Origin: a virus
IMG/VR virus record: IMGVR_UViG_3300029309_000064
Span: 1 to 51,660 of that record
Length of the DNA stretch: 51,660 bases
Reading direction: 5' to 3' (one strand)
Positions within the stretch are counted from its first letter, which is position 1; each line of letters begins with the position of its first letter. The position numbers and the translations under genes are program-made. The notes below the pieces were generated by a model. That model searched no databases, was not told the origin of the DNA, and saw only the letters and a list, made by a program, of their open reading frames with translations. Below, in pieces: positions 42,201 to 50,599 of this stretch.

Positions 42201-42897
42201 CTAGCTTTTTTATTAGAGATTCTTGTGCTTCAGTTACAGCTTTAGCTACTGCTTGTGATGATGCACCTTTTTTAACTGCCTCTTTATACGCTTGCTTTGT
42301 AACTGCTTTAAGTGCTTTCTTACTAGTCTCTGTAACACCTAATGTAGCGGCTTTACCTAGACCACCAGTGAGTAAACCAATATAGTTTGATGGATCAACT
42401 GCTGCAGCAAAGATGTAATCCTTTATACCATCTATCTTACCGCCTAAAGTTTCACCTCTATTAAAAAGATTACCAAGGTTATCGTACAATCTATATGCGT
42501 CTGCTGCTGCAGCACGATCAGCGTCACTACCTTTTCTAACAAACTGCACTTCACCTGCAAGAGATAGTGTGTTGGTGTTAAACCAACGCATGTGATCTAC
42601 AAAGTCATCGACTAGTTTACTATCGTCTTTTGTAGTTCTGTACTCTTCGCCTTTATGACGTGCCATGTATTCACGTATAGTGTTTAAGTTAGATGGCCTA
42701 TAAAAATCTTCTATCTTTAGTTTTTTATTTTCAGGTATAGTGCTTTCAAATATCTCATCCTCTTTACTGTCTTTTTTATTTAGTAAGTCAGGTATACTTC
42801 CAGTATAAACTTTTTTGTTTGGCACAGTTATAGCTGTACCAACTTTTTTACTGTCTCCAAGTAAGTCAAATATACTACCTTTATAAGCTTCTGTCAT
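39211..42897 (-). CDS. Very large internal virion protein (1228 residues)
   Basis: The last and largest late gene. The N-terminus has two copies of Y(K/T)GSI(F/P)DLL within 40 residues. Then follow long Ala/Lys-rich helices (VTKQAYKEAVKKGASSQAVA), several amphipathic or hydrophobic stretches (GGLGKAATLG; VLLNGLIGGAVAPAFSLAG; VGTAGLIMAARM) and a basic C-terminus. Size, helix content and position match ejection or core proteins such as T7 gp16. No transglycosylase motif is seen. ATGA overlap with the 620-residue gene. Infection role: probably forms part of the DNA ejection channel. Confidence 0.68.
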   Translation of the reverse strand: MTEAYKGSIFDLLGDSKKVGTAITVPNKKVYTGSIPDLLNKKDSKEDEIFESTIPENKKLKIEDFYRPSNLNTIREYMARHKGEEYRTTKDDSKLVDDFVDHMRWFNTNTLSLAGEVQFVRKGSDADRAAAADAYRLYDNLGNLFNRGETLGGKIDGIKDYIFAAAVDPSNYIGLLTGGLGKAATLGVTETSKKALKAVTKQAYKEAVKKGASSQAVAKAVTEAQESLIKKLGKDAVKSGAGKVALDHAAMNARREALRTIGMGAVRDIEKKRRLKGVAAELGGTFTADATIAAFQDLAIQDIYLDVNVDDSVTAINKKQVLLNGLIGGAVAPAFSLAGSGARKFVGGSSLGDATREMALKKFATKGTVDAGVSFEATKVIRDGYKSWAKKVEAGKEIRGNQMMPEGLLGEILLGPDKETGLVGFLRSKGITVNKDTFISDFLTDVIRVMPDEEFLAISKDFEKATGLPLGDVATAKVKLSDVIASYSSGLGRELSVFAQAKNKLNAGVVMGNDIINQSLERKEIRDALEDGLPGYLSREVQPKTLMYLQNVWRRTLVSSVPTTAANVFGWSQYYLGQAVADSLNGGLFYAYGVLRGNTEAGREARRVGQVYFQVQGAKFRNLLDPFTTHDAYMKFLDENKDIKSLIHETAGGTGVELSASKFDINPDSKVYKTIERYVAAATYITGVRAQDTFTKSQMFMTELDKHLRIKKGIKLADAMRDNNLNVIDEDIAGLAMDSTMKSVFSKDYTTVEQAPAIRSAAKFVESISNLPVLGSVLPFGRFFNNTIATVYQLGPWSLLPATAKIMRGRGDIQTMEAFSRAAVGTAGLIMAARMDQERQDRGLEATELDVGGGTIIDIKNAFPMSEFMSMGRLVNQLGKQGSIFGIDLPGKPAEPTIEKDTLPYYATTTPEAIQDMLVQIGVGQFARDIQFGNDMNRILNMFFDETNGEAGVAELQRRGGSFLAGFTRPFQILDKAVGFIFDTDIHKDKRQKAVVNDQGEVELVARTGGDIFSLEATRYVDNMLDIFRDTNEENDFTNLRVATRGGDLYDPNPLNSIFGVKVVPSKTASEKVYTMAGLKGFTASRRSGVAMYDRLLNETVSPILERKARKLLSDKKFMQGTNTYRRKEVKKILKQTRNAVNEAMPYLSRHHKQNKHKYDVMNYAGDGEQFKNAKKLFHDMRLEKLRDEGATEEELKKLKMKTPLDMNESELNQFKAILSYYREMKKE

Positions 42898-44756
42898 TGT
42901 CCAAATGTATCCTGTATGTTAGATATAACTGTGTTAGTAAAAAAGTCTGATAGTAAATTCTTTTCAGCATATCTTTTCCACTCAGACAACAATCTATTTT
43001 TATCATTAACAAAACCTTTTTCTTTAGCAAAATCAAAGAAAAACTTTAATTGATCTTGTGTTCTTTTATTAACCTGCTCTAATAAAGGCTCAGTTATTTC
43101 TTTTTGTGTAATAAGTGTTTTAGGTTTACCAGTTCTTCTATCATTAATGTATACTTGATTATCCTCTGTGATTGAAAAGTTTTGACCTCCAAATCTCTCA
43201 ATTGCTTTTACTGTTATGTCTTCTACAGGTTCTACCTCCGCTTCTTTATCCTCTTTTACTTTCTCTCTTACTTCAGATAAACTTTCTCTACGCCCTGTAA
43301 AAAACTCTTTAACTTCATCTCTAAGAAACTTAAACTCATCACTTTCAAACAGACCTACAGTCTCAGCAGATTGCACAGCCTCTCTTACTTTAGGTACAAG
43401 TGCCTCTTTTTCTTCTTCGTTTGCTGCTTCAAACTCTTCTTTAAGGTCTTTCAATTCTACTCTTATATCAGAATCAAGCAAAGGATCATCTACTGTTACA
43501 TCTTGTTCAACGATAGTATCAAGTGCGTTTCTTTCTGAGAGCATATCTACTTTTGCATATGCTAGTTCTTCTGCTGTCATAGTATCCGTATCAGGTCTAC
43601 CTAGTGCTTCCCCTGTTACATCTTGTTCAGCAACATTATTAAGTACGTTTCTTCCTGAGAGCACATCAAAATTAAATCCTAGTTTCTTAAAATCTTTTAA
43701 TTGCTCTGCATTTCCCTCTATTATATCAGTTCTTAATTTTCCTGTTTCTGAATCTGTATAGGTATATTTAATATCGCCACTTATGCTACCGTCTGGAAGC
43801 CCTATATATTCTATTGTGCCATTATCAGTATTTTGTACAATTCGTTGACCTAGATCTTCGTTGAGAGCCTTAACTACAGCCTTACCAATAACTGTTTGCT
43901 TTTGATCATCTAGTTCAGCCTCTGCTGATACAAGCAACTCGTCTGGTACAATTCCTTTAGGTAGCCCTTGAATAAACTCTTGTCCATATAAACCTATATA
44001 TTTTTGCATTACTTGCGTTTGAGCATCTAAAATTATTTTATTTTGTTCTCCCTCGCCTATAGCTGCTTTAAAAGCAGGTGTTCTACTTACTAGTTTTTCT
44101 ACACCCTCTAACTCTTTAAAAAACTGTTCGTTTGTTTTTAAGGAATCATACACGTCTACGTCAGCTTGCTCTAAAGTTAAAAATACACCAGCACCTTCAG
44201 GAGCTAGGCTTTCATAAGCATCCTGTCTAGCTAACTCTATAGTACGCATTTTATCAGCACCAAGTCTAGATTTGGCTGTGCCTTTAGGGTCAACTGCAAA
44301 CATGCGTTGAAATACATTTCTATTGTCTGTAAGTTCTTTAGTGTCTTCCTCTAAGCTCATCAAGTTACGTGAACGTTCAAAGAACTCCTCTACGTCACCC
44401 TCTTCAAATAAGTCCTCACCCTCTATCAGTGCTCCTGCTTCTGTTGTAGCAAGCTTGCGCCCTCCCAATAAAGCAGATTGTTTTTCCATTGCACCAACAA
44501 ACTTTAACAAACCGCCCTTACCTGCTGCATGGGCTGCTTTTAACATCTCATCACTTGCACCTAAAAACTTACCTTTACTGTATAGGCGCATGTCTTGTGC
44601 AACTAAATCTTTTCTATTGTTAAATATTTTTTTAGCTTCATCATACTCTTCTTCGTACTTATCAGTATAAGCTTTACGTTCCTCTGCTCTTTCAAGTATA
44701 CCTTTGCTTACTTGATTAAGGAAGCCTGTTGTAAATGATTTGTAATCAAAAGCCAT
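42894..44756 (-). CDS. Large helical internal virion protein (620 residues)
   Basis: A strongly charged helical protein starting MAFDYKSFTTGFLNQVSKGI, with coils such as YTDKYEEEYDEAKKIFNNRK. It has an internal duplication around residues 360-420 (LSGRNVLNNVAEQDVTGE and LSERNALDTIVEQDVTVD). It lies between the 204-residue protein and the 1228-residue protein, all probably part of an internal core. No enzyme motif. Function inferred from size and position. Confidence 0.6.
   Translation of the reverse strand: MAFDYKSFTTGFLNQVSKGILERAEERKAYTDKYEEEYDEAKKIFNNRKDLVAQDMRLYSKGKFLGASDEMLKAAHAAGKGGLLKFVGAMEKQSALLGGRKLATTEAGALIEGEDLFEEGDVEEFFERSRNLMSLEEDTKELTDNRNVFQRMFAVDPKGTAKSRLGADKMRTIELARQDAYESLAPEGAGVFLTLEQADVDVYDSLKTNEQFFKELEGVEKLVSRTPAFKAAIGEGEQNKIILDAQTQVMQKYIGLYGQEFIQGLPKGIVPDELLVSAEAELDDQKQTVIGKAVVKALNEDLGQRIVQNTDNGTIEYIGLPDGSISGDIKYTYTDSETGKLRTDIIEGNAEQLKDFKKLGFNFDVLSGRNVLNNVAEQDVTGEALGRPDTDTMTAEELAYAKVDMLSERNALDTIVEQDVTVDDPLLDSDIRVELKDLKEEFEAANEEEKEALVPKVREAVQSAETVGLFESDEFKFLRDEVKEFFTGRRESLSEVREKVKEDKEAEVEPVEDITVKAIERFGGQNFSITEDNQVYINDRRTGKPKTLITQKEITEPLLEQVNKRTQDQLKFFFDFAKEKGFVNDKNRLLSEWKRYAEKNLLSDFFTNTVISNIQDTFGQ
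43490..43670 (-). repeat. 120-bp tandem duplication inside the 620-residue gene
   Basis: About 60 bp ending near 43,550 recur exactly 120 bp downstream, ending near 43,670, with around 80% identity. The strings CTTGTTCA, AAGT(G/A)CGTTTCTT and CTGAGAGCA are shared at the same offset. In protein this gives repeated L-S-x-R-N-x-L-x-x-x-(V)-x-E-Q-D-V-T. Confidence 0.65.
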
Positions 44757-44757
44757 C

Positions 44758-45372
44758 TTACATACCTCCTCTTGACATCAGCCCAGCGCCTTGCTCTTTT
44801 TCCTCTGGAGGTATACCCTCTGTTCCCTGCAAGTCTGCTGCTTCTGGTGGCATTTCTTCTACATCCTCTACATCTTCTGCTTGCTCTTGCTGCTCTAAAG
44901 TATCTGACATTTCTTGTAACAACTGTACGCCTCTGTCATCTGCACTTTCAGCTTCAACACCTTTAGCTATGGCAGCTTGAAACATCATGTGTAGTTTCTT
45001 TTGTTCTTTTTCTTCCTTTTGTACTTTTGGATTAACATCACTAAACTTATAATCTATACCGTATGACTTAGCAACAGAAGCTAAAAACTCAGACAACACT
45101 GGTGCAACTAAAATACCTACATCTAAGTTGTGTTTACCATTCATTACGGATGTCATGTACATAGTCTTAACTACAGGATTAATAGGCACACCCATATCTA
45201 ATACAGTCATAATGTCATCTATAACTTCATCATTACTAAAACTTTTAAAGTAGTACTCTAGTGCCTCTTCTACTGTGTTTAACTCAGGAGGACGTTCAAA
45301 GGGTCTTTCTCCTAACTTGTTTAAAGTAAGAGAGGAGCCAGGTAAAGGAGCATTAAATTGTGATACTTGCAT
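44758..45372 (-). CDS. Virion-associated acidic protein (204 residues)
   Basis: ATG 45,372 is preferred (AGGAAAATAAAG upstream); a start at 45,405 would overlap the membrane gene. It begins MQVSQFNAPLPGSSLTLNKL, has conserved-looking helices (TVEEALEYYFKSFSNDEVID; VGILVAPVLSEFLASVAKSY) and an acidic Glu/Gln-rich tail ending GAGLMSRGGM. The end echoes GGLMSR in the lysozyme protein. Probably a core or assembly protein of the virion. Confidence 0.58.
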   Translation of the reverse strand: MQVSQFNAPLPGSSLTLNKLGERPFERPPELNTVEEALEYYFKSFSNDEVIDDIMTVLDMGVPINPVVKTMYMTSVMNGKHNLDVGILVAPVLSEFLASVAKSYGIDYKFSDVNPKVQKEEKEQKKLHMMFQAAIAKGVEAESADDRGVQLLQEMSDTLEQQEQAEDVEDVEEMPPEAADLQGTEGIPPEEKEQGAGLMSRGGM

Positions 45373-45382
45373 CTTTATTTTC

Positions 45383-45826
45383 CTACTTAGTAAACCCTGC
45401 ACCAAAGTACAGTCCTACGATTGCTGATACTATGTGTGTGTCTAGTGGTGTGATTACAAAGCCTTTTGCCATCTTCCACTGTATTGCTTCCTCTGGTCCA
45501 AACAACCAGTTAAATAAACCACCTGTTGCTTCTGTGTAACCCACATAAACACTAACATCAGGATACCATACTGCAACTAGCTTTGGCAAAACAATAATGC
45601 TAAACACTGCAGATAAAGCTATGATGCGTCTAGTCCAAGCGAAATGACTGTCGTTCTTACCTGCGTTCCTAGCTTCGTTAACTTGCTCTGCTCTAAACTG
45701 TGCAGTCTGGAGCATCATCTTATTTTGCTCTTGGCGATTCTTCATGCTCTGACCCCAGATAGACATAACGCCACCTAGTATTGTAGAGAAGAGCATCGTT
45801 ATAAGTTCTAGTGGTAAGCCTAACAT
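45383..45826 (-). CDS. Three-span membrane protein (holin or internal virion candidate)
   Basis: 147 residues with hydrophobic stretches at the N-terminus (LPLELITMLFSTILGGVMSI), centre (RIIALSAVFSIIVLPKLVAV) and C-terminus (IVSAIVGLYFGAGF). A charged Gln-rich linker (NRQEQNKMMLQTAQFRAEQV) lies between the first two. It follows the lysozyme gene by a 1-base overlap, so a holin is plausible. Similar proteins in marine phages are also annotated simply as structural. Confidence 0.55.
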   Translation of the reverse strand: MLGLPLELITMLFSTILGGVMSIWGQSMKNRQEQNKMMLQTAQFRAEQVNEARNAGKNDSHFAWTRRIIALSAVFSIIVLPKLVAVWYPDVSVYVGYTEATGGLFNWLFGPEEAIQWKMAKGFVITPLDTHIVSAIVGLYFGAGFTK

Positions 45827-47025
45827 TAGATTTCTATATCATCCATTGAGTTGCTTTTATCAAGACCTTGATATACTTTGTCATTACCTGATACGGAAGG
45901 TGTGTATTTGTGTATTTCATTTCCATCAGCATCTTTCCAAATAAAAGAAGGTTTTTCTCTTGTGCCGCCTACAGAAATAGTTTTTACAGGTTTAAAATCT
46001 TTGTCTCCCATCATCAATCCATTGTACTCTTGTGCACGTCTTTTTGAAAGACCCTTACTAGATGTGTAAATTATTTTTCCGTCTTTATCTTTTTTTCTAG
46101 TATTGTCATCATTTCTAGGAGAACCTAATACAACGGACGCTAGAGAATCTTTAGCTGCGTCAAAATCAGGTGTGTCTTTAGATAAAGCTGTAACTAAACC
46201 ATTAGGTAAACTGCCTGTGTTTATATACATAGAAAAAACATTAATTTTTTTAGTATCTGTTAAACCTTTAAATACATCTGGGTATTTTTTATCAGCTTCA
46301 TTATACATTTTTTGATAAACATCTTTTGCTAAAACTCTTCTATCTTTGTACTTTTCAGAATCAGGATCAAACCCATAAGTTTTAGCAGTAGCAGGTAAAA
46401 CACCATAACCTAATGTTTTTATACCTAAGTGATCTATGTGATCTTCTTTGCTTTCTAAATCTCCTATCTTATCTACAAAAGAGTCTATAAAAGATTTAGG
46501 ATCAATAGGTCTACTCATAAGACCGCCAACTACTTTTTTGTCGATGGCTGCACCTCCATCAGCATCGTTGGTGTCAATATCAAGAGGGTCATCACGAGTA
46601 ATAGTTGATAAGGTTTCCATAATTTTACTTTGTAATTTTTTATCATCTATCATTACCTCTGGCTTTGTAATTTTAGTAGGTATGTTAATTAACCCATCTA
46701 CTGCACCATCAGGATTAGCTAAAGATAAATCTAAAATACTTACACCTTCAAGATTAGCTTCTCTAGCTGCGTTTTCTTTTCTAACTGTTTTAGTAGTTTG
46801 TAGTTCATCATCATCGCCACGCATATAATCTTTAAAACCATCCAAGAATCTAGATAGTATACTACCTGCTTTTTCTTGTTGTACAGGTTGCTCTTCTTGT
46901 TCAGGTACATTAGTAATGGTTTTAGAGCCTAGACCTGCTGTGGGTACAGGATCAGGCTTTGCCTCTTCCTGTATTTCCTCATACACATTTTGTATGTAGG
47001 ATGATATTAAGTTTTCTCTATTCAT
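45826..47025 (-). CDS. Virion protein with lysozyme-like domain
   Basis: 399 residues. A disordered N-terminal half is followed by a muramidase-like domain from about residue 185: ESKEDHIDHLGIKTLGYGV gives Glu, then D-x-x-G-x-x-T-x-G-Y-G, the catalytic layout of T4-lysozyme-type enzymes, followed by KKINVFSMYINTGSLPNGLV. The C-terminal 70 residues (SFIWKDADGNEIHKYTPS) resemble a small binding domain. Because it sits among internal virion genes, it may open peptidoglycan during DNA ejection, at lysis, or both. Confidence 0.72.
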   Translation of the reverse strand: MNRENLISSYIQNVYEEIQEEAKPDPVPTAGLGSKTITNVPEQEEQPVQQEKAGSILSRFLDGFKDYMRGDDDELQTTKTVRKENAAREANLEGVSILDLSLANPDGAVDGLINIPTKITKPEVMIDDKKLQSKIMETLSTITRDDPLDIDTNDADGGAAIDKKVVGGLMSRPIDPKSFIDSFVDKIGDLESKEDHIDHLGIKTLGYGVLPATAKTYGFDPDSEKYKDRRVLAKDVYQKMYNEADKKYPDVFKGLTDTKKINVFSMYINTGSLPNGLVTALSKDTPDFDAAKDSLASVVLGSPRNDDNTRKKDKDGKIIYTSSKGLSKRRAQEYNGLMMGDKDFKPVKTISVGGTREKPSFIWKDADGNEIHKYTPSVSGNDKVYQGLDKSNSMDDIEI

Positions 47026-47038
47026 GTATCTCTACTCA

Positions 47039-50000
47039 CTAGAAAATTTTTGTGTAATTGTCAAGCATACCATTAACTACGGCCCCTAAGAAAGTACCTG
47101 CTGCGCCAGCTAAACCTGCGTCTTTTTGTGCGTCTGAATTTATATTGTTTATAGCAAGTCTAGTTTCTCTCTCTAACGCACTCTCAGAACTACTCCAAGC
47201 GTAATTCATTAAGTCACGCTCTTGTTGCCACAACTCAGCTAAACCTTGCATAGTCATATTGTTAGCCGCCATAACTTCTGCCATGTTAGCCTCGTTAAGC
47301 GCAGCAGTATTAGCTGTAGCTACAGCCTGTCTCCACACAGTATTAGCTTGTGCTATTACCAGTTCGTTCTGTGCGTTAAACAAGTCACGCTGATTGTCTA
47401 GTTCAGCTTGAAACTTAGTCATAGAGTTTTCTTCACCTGCGTTAAACTGCTCCATAGCATTACTTTGTGCTATATTAAACTGATTAACTTGTGTGGATAA
47501 ACTATCGAAGAACTGGTTGACTTGGTTTACACTCTCAGCGTTAAACTGCATCTGTGCATTTTCTGCAGCTTGATCAGAGAACACACTCTGTACTAGTGAC
47601 TGTGCTTCAAACATAACAGCTTGTTGTTCGTTATCTAGGTTAGCCATATCCATCTGCAGGAAAGCTTGTGCTTGTTGTGCTTGTGCTTGTTGTCTGTTGT
47701 TTAAATTAGCCATGTCTACATCAGCAAATGCCGCTACGTCAGCCATAAGCTTTGCTTGTTTGTTTGACAAGTTAGCTAAGTCTACTGTCTGTGCAAGCTG
47801 TGCGTTTTGTAAAGCACGAGATTGTTCTGCAGTAAAGTTCATATTAGCTATCTCAGCTATACGTTCTGCTTTAATTACAGCTACTTGTTGTTTGTTAGAT
47901 AGCTCCTGACCTTTCATGGCTGCTTCTATCTGAGCGTTAGCTAGTGCAGTCTGCTGTCTACTTGAAAGTTCCTCTAATCCAATAGTCAGCTTATTACTCA
48001 TATTAAAGATAGCAGTTTGTTGTTCGTTGTTTAACTCTATCTCTCTTTCAGCTACAGAATTAGCTACATTAAACAAAGCAGTCTGTTGTTTGTTATCTAA
48101 CACACGCCCTTCTATAGCTGCACTAGCTACGGCATCCTGTATGAACGCCTGCTGTTTACGTGTAGCGTCACCCATGTTGGCTTCAAAAGCTTGTGTGCTT
48201 TCTAACACTGCCATCTGTTGTTCGTTAGTTAGGTCTTGACCCATCATGGCAGCTTTAACTTGTAAGTTAGATAGTGCTGTCTGTTGTGCATTAGACAGGT
48301 TAGCCATCTCTACTTCTAAGTTTTGTGTTGAACGTAGTATAGACGTTTGTTGTCTGTTTGTCAAGTTAATATCGTTAACTGCAGCGTAACGTGCAGCATT
48401 AGCTATAGCTACGTTAGCGCTAATACTTAGCTCTTGTCCTTGCAATGACGCTTTAAACTGTGCTGTTGCTAGTACAGCCTCTTGTTCATTTGATAAGTTT
48501 TTAAGTTGCAAGTTGGCATTGTTCATGGAGTTCTGTATGCGTACAGCTTGTTCGTTGGACAAGTTAGATAACTTAAAGTTCTGTGCTGCAGCAGCATTAG
48601 CTAGTGCAACAGCTTGTGCATTACGCACGTTTTCCATATCCATAGCTTGAAAAGTGGCTGCATCAGATTGTGCTATAGGTATTGCACTCTCCATAGCTGC
48701 TTGTATCATAGCCGCACTAGACATAGAACTAGCGCCTAAACCACGCGCATTCATAGCTGCAGTTACCCTACGTAACGCACCAGCCGCCCATGCAGGTGTA
48801 CCATCGTTAAATTGTTCCATCAACTTAGATAGCTGACCTTGTACAGTTGATGCAGCACTAACCTCACCCTTTACAGCCTTAGCTTCTAGCTGTTGTGTAA
48901 ATGTAGCGGTAGCGGCTTTAGCTGTAGCTGCATCGTTTAGTGCATCTAACGTCTTAGCTGTAACAATAATCTCTTCGTTATTTACTATCTCGTTTACATC
49001 TACTAATTCATCTGCGCCTACCGTAGTTTCCTCTGCTTCTATATCAGCTACAAACTCTGACTTCTTTTCTTCTGCTGATGCTATTTCATCAAACTTAGCA
49101 GCATCTTTTACTTTAGATTCTTCTTGTTCTGCTATTTTTGTAGGAGTTAAACTGTAGTCTACCTCTGCAGTTGCTTTAGGTGTTTCTGTTTCAAACTTAG
49201 CAGGGTCTACATCTTTTACATCACCCTCAAACTTAGCTGCCTCAGATTTAGTGTATTCATCAAAAAGTTCAGCATCAGGAAACTCACCCTGATCTATGGA
49301 CATTTTTATCTCAGGTATTTGACGTATCACATCTAGTGTCTTAGCATCTAGATCTAGCTGTGCTAATTCTTCAGGGTCCATAGTTTCAGCTTTCATCAAA
49401 GCTTCATCTGATGGTGTGCCTGTAGCTGCAGCAAAGTCTTCTAATGCAGTCTTAACTTTCTCTTGTGACATGACTGCATCGTATATTTCTGCTGAGTTTT
49501 TCTTAGCATCTTGCTCAATACGTGCTTGTATTGTTTCTATATCTGATGCAGTAGCGTTTGGCGACAGGCCATACTTTTCTTGCTTTTCTTCATCTGAAAG
49601 ACCATCAAGGTACGCTAGTGCAGCCTTAACTGCAGGATCATCTACTTTACCTGAATCTTGTGCTTGCTTAACTAAAAGTGTAGCTGCAGTTGCTACTTGT
49701 CCAGTAACCTCATCAATAAGCTGATCATCTTCTACTTTCAAGCCATACACTGTGGGGTTCTGTAAGATAGAGCTAGGGTTAGTTATAGCTTTACCCAGCG
49801 CTTCTGAAGTGGACGGTATGTCTGTAGTCTCTAACTGCTTTTGTTTAGTTGCCAGATCAGCCTGTGTTTGTGTAACTAAAAGTTCTGCGTCCTCTAAATC
49901 TTTTTTTAGTTGTTCAAAATTTGGATCATCACTAGAAACACCACTCAACGCTTTTTGTGCATCGGTGAGCTTTCCCATAGCGCTACTGTATGTTTCTTGT

Positions 50001-50599
50001 GCAGTGTCTAATTTTTGTGATGCTTCAGTTATTTCTGGTATAGGTGTTCCTTCTTTAAGTACTTGTGAACCTTCAGGTGGATCTGTAGGTGCAGGATCAA
50101 CAGGGTCTACTGGCCTTATAAAATAATCATCTCTTGGATCAGGCTGTCTAGGTTGATTTATAGCAGGTTTAGGACCACCTATCCTAGATACCTCTGTATA
50201 ATTTGCAAGAGCAGGATCGTTAAATCCTGTAATAACACCCCTCTCAATAGTGTAACCTGCATCTTTTAAACGTTGTGTATTTCTTCGCACATTAGTGTCG
50301 CCCATAGGAGTGCCAATAGGAATATTTTTAATATCTAAATTACCTGCTCTTACAGCATTAAGGGCAGACTCAGAACTGTCATAAGATGTTGCACCACCAG
50401 CTTGCATACCCATACCAGATAAAGGTCTGCCCTCTACACGTTGCCTAGCTATATCTGTGTATCTGCCTAGCTGAGAGGCAGCACTAGGGCTAGATGCAAG
50501 AAACGCATCCATGTCATCCTTTTGCGCTGGGCCTGTGTAGCCAAACTCTTTAAGGAGTTGGTGCGTTTGATCGTTAGTAAAACCTTTAAATCTTTTCAT
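47039..50599 (-). CDS. Giant internal virion protein with Asn-Gln-Gln repeats (1186 residues)
   Basis: Residues 1-200 are disordered and Pro/Gly-rich. Residues 200-600 are acidic helices (TDAQKALSG, LEDAELLVTQTQADLATKQK). Residues about 675-990 contain about 14 imperfect helical repeats built on L-(S/T/D/N)-N-x-Q-Q-T-A, spaced 22-30 residues. The rest is Gln/Asn/Ala-rich helix ending in a hydrophobic GLAGAAGTFLGAVVNGML segment. It is probably an elongated ejection or core protein. Related repeats occur in cyanophage and marine podovirus structural proteins by memory. Confidence 0.65.
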   Translation of the reverse strand: MKRFKGFTNDQTHQLLKEFGYTGPAQKDDMDAFLASSPSAASQLGRYTDIARQRVEGRPLSGMGMQAGGATSYDSSESALNAVRAGNLDIKNIPIGTPMGDTNVRRNTQRLKDAGYTIERGVITGFNDPALANYTEVSRIGGPKPAINQPRQPDPRDDYFIRPVDPVDPAPTDPPEGSQVLKEGTPIPEITEASQKLDTAQETYSSAMGKLTDAQKALSGVSSDDPNFEQLKKDLEDAELLVTQTQADLATKQKQLETTDIPSTSEALGKAITNPSSILQNPTVYGLKVEDDQLIDEVTGQVATAATLLVKQAQDSGKVDDPAVKAALAYLDGLSDEEKQEKYGLSPNATASDIETIQARIEQDAKKNSAEIYDAVMSQEKVKTALEDFAAATGTPSDEALMKAETMDPEELAQLDLDAKTLDVIRQIPEIKMSIDQGEFPDAELFDEYTKSEAAKFEGDVKDVDPAKFETETPKATAEVDYSLTPTKIAEQEESKVKDAAKFDEIASAEEKKSEFVADIEAEETTVGADELVDVNEIVNNEEIIVTAKTLDALNDAATAKAATATFTQQLEAKAVKGEVSAASTVQGQLSKLMEQFNDGTPAWAAGALRRVTAAMNARGLGASSMSSAAMIQAAMESAIPIAQSDAATFQAMDMENVRNAQAVALANAAAAQNFKLSNLSNEQAVRIQNSMNNANLQLKNLSNEQEAVLATAQFKASLQGQELSISANVAIANAARYAAVNDINLTNRQQTSILRSTQNLEVEMANLSNAQQTALSNLQVKAAMMGQDLTNEQQMAVLESTQAFEANMGDATRKQQAFIQDAVASAAIEGRVLDNKQQTALFNVANSVAEREIELNNEQQTAIFNMSNKLTIGLEELSSRQQTALANAQIEAAMKGQELSNKQQVAVIKAERIAEIANMNFTAEQSRALQNAQLAQTVDLANLSNKQAKLMADVAAFADVDMANLNNRQQAQAQQAQAFLQMDMANLDNEQQAVMFEAQSLVQSVFSDQAAENAQMQFNAESVNQVNQFFDSLSTQVNQFNIAQSNAMEQFNAGEENSMTKFQAELDNQRDLFNAQNELVIAQANTVWRQAVATANTAALNEANMAEVMAANNMTMQGLAELWQQERDLMNYAWSSSESALERETRLAINNINSDAQKDAGLAGAAGTFLGAVVNGMLDNYTKIF
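47630..48575 (-). repeat. Fourteen imperfect LSNxQQ-type coding repeats
   Basis: On the minus strand the motif recurs as LSNEQAV, LSNEQEA, LTNRQQT, LSNAQQT, LTNEQQM, TRKQQAF, LDNKQQT, LNNEQQT, LSSRQQT, LSNKQQV, TAEQSRA, LSNKQAK, LNNRQQA and LDNEQQA. Spacing averages about 24 residues. The plus strand correspondingly shows repeated TGTTGTT(T/C)GTT strings. Confidence 0.8.

Larger units (their letters stand above)
6021..50532. repeat. Dispersed octamer family GCGCTGGG / CCCAGCGC
   Basis: By eye the octamer occurs beginning at 6,021; 6,840; 12,311; 15,574; 16,090; 17,872; 18,979; 25,165; 30,480; 31,245; 32,234; 36,184 (palindromic, both orientations); 37,054; 44,781; 49,794 and 50,524. About nine of these extend to GCGCTGGGC or GCCCAGCGC. 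In coding sites it is read in all three frames (for example AQR, RW, PA, ALG), so the signal is in DNA, not protein. Distribution spans both blocks and both strands. The coordinates given are the span of the family, not a continuous element. Confidence 0.65.

Noticed and set aside
43216-43761. 181-residue plus-strand frame inside the 620-residue gene
   Set aside because: Ser/Leu-rich antisense shadow of an acidic helical coding sequence; no ribosome site.
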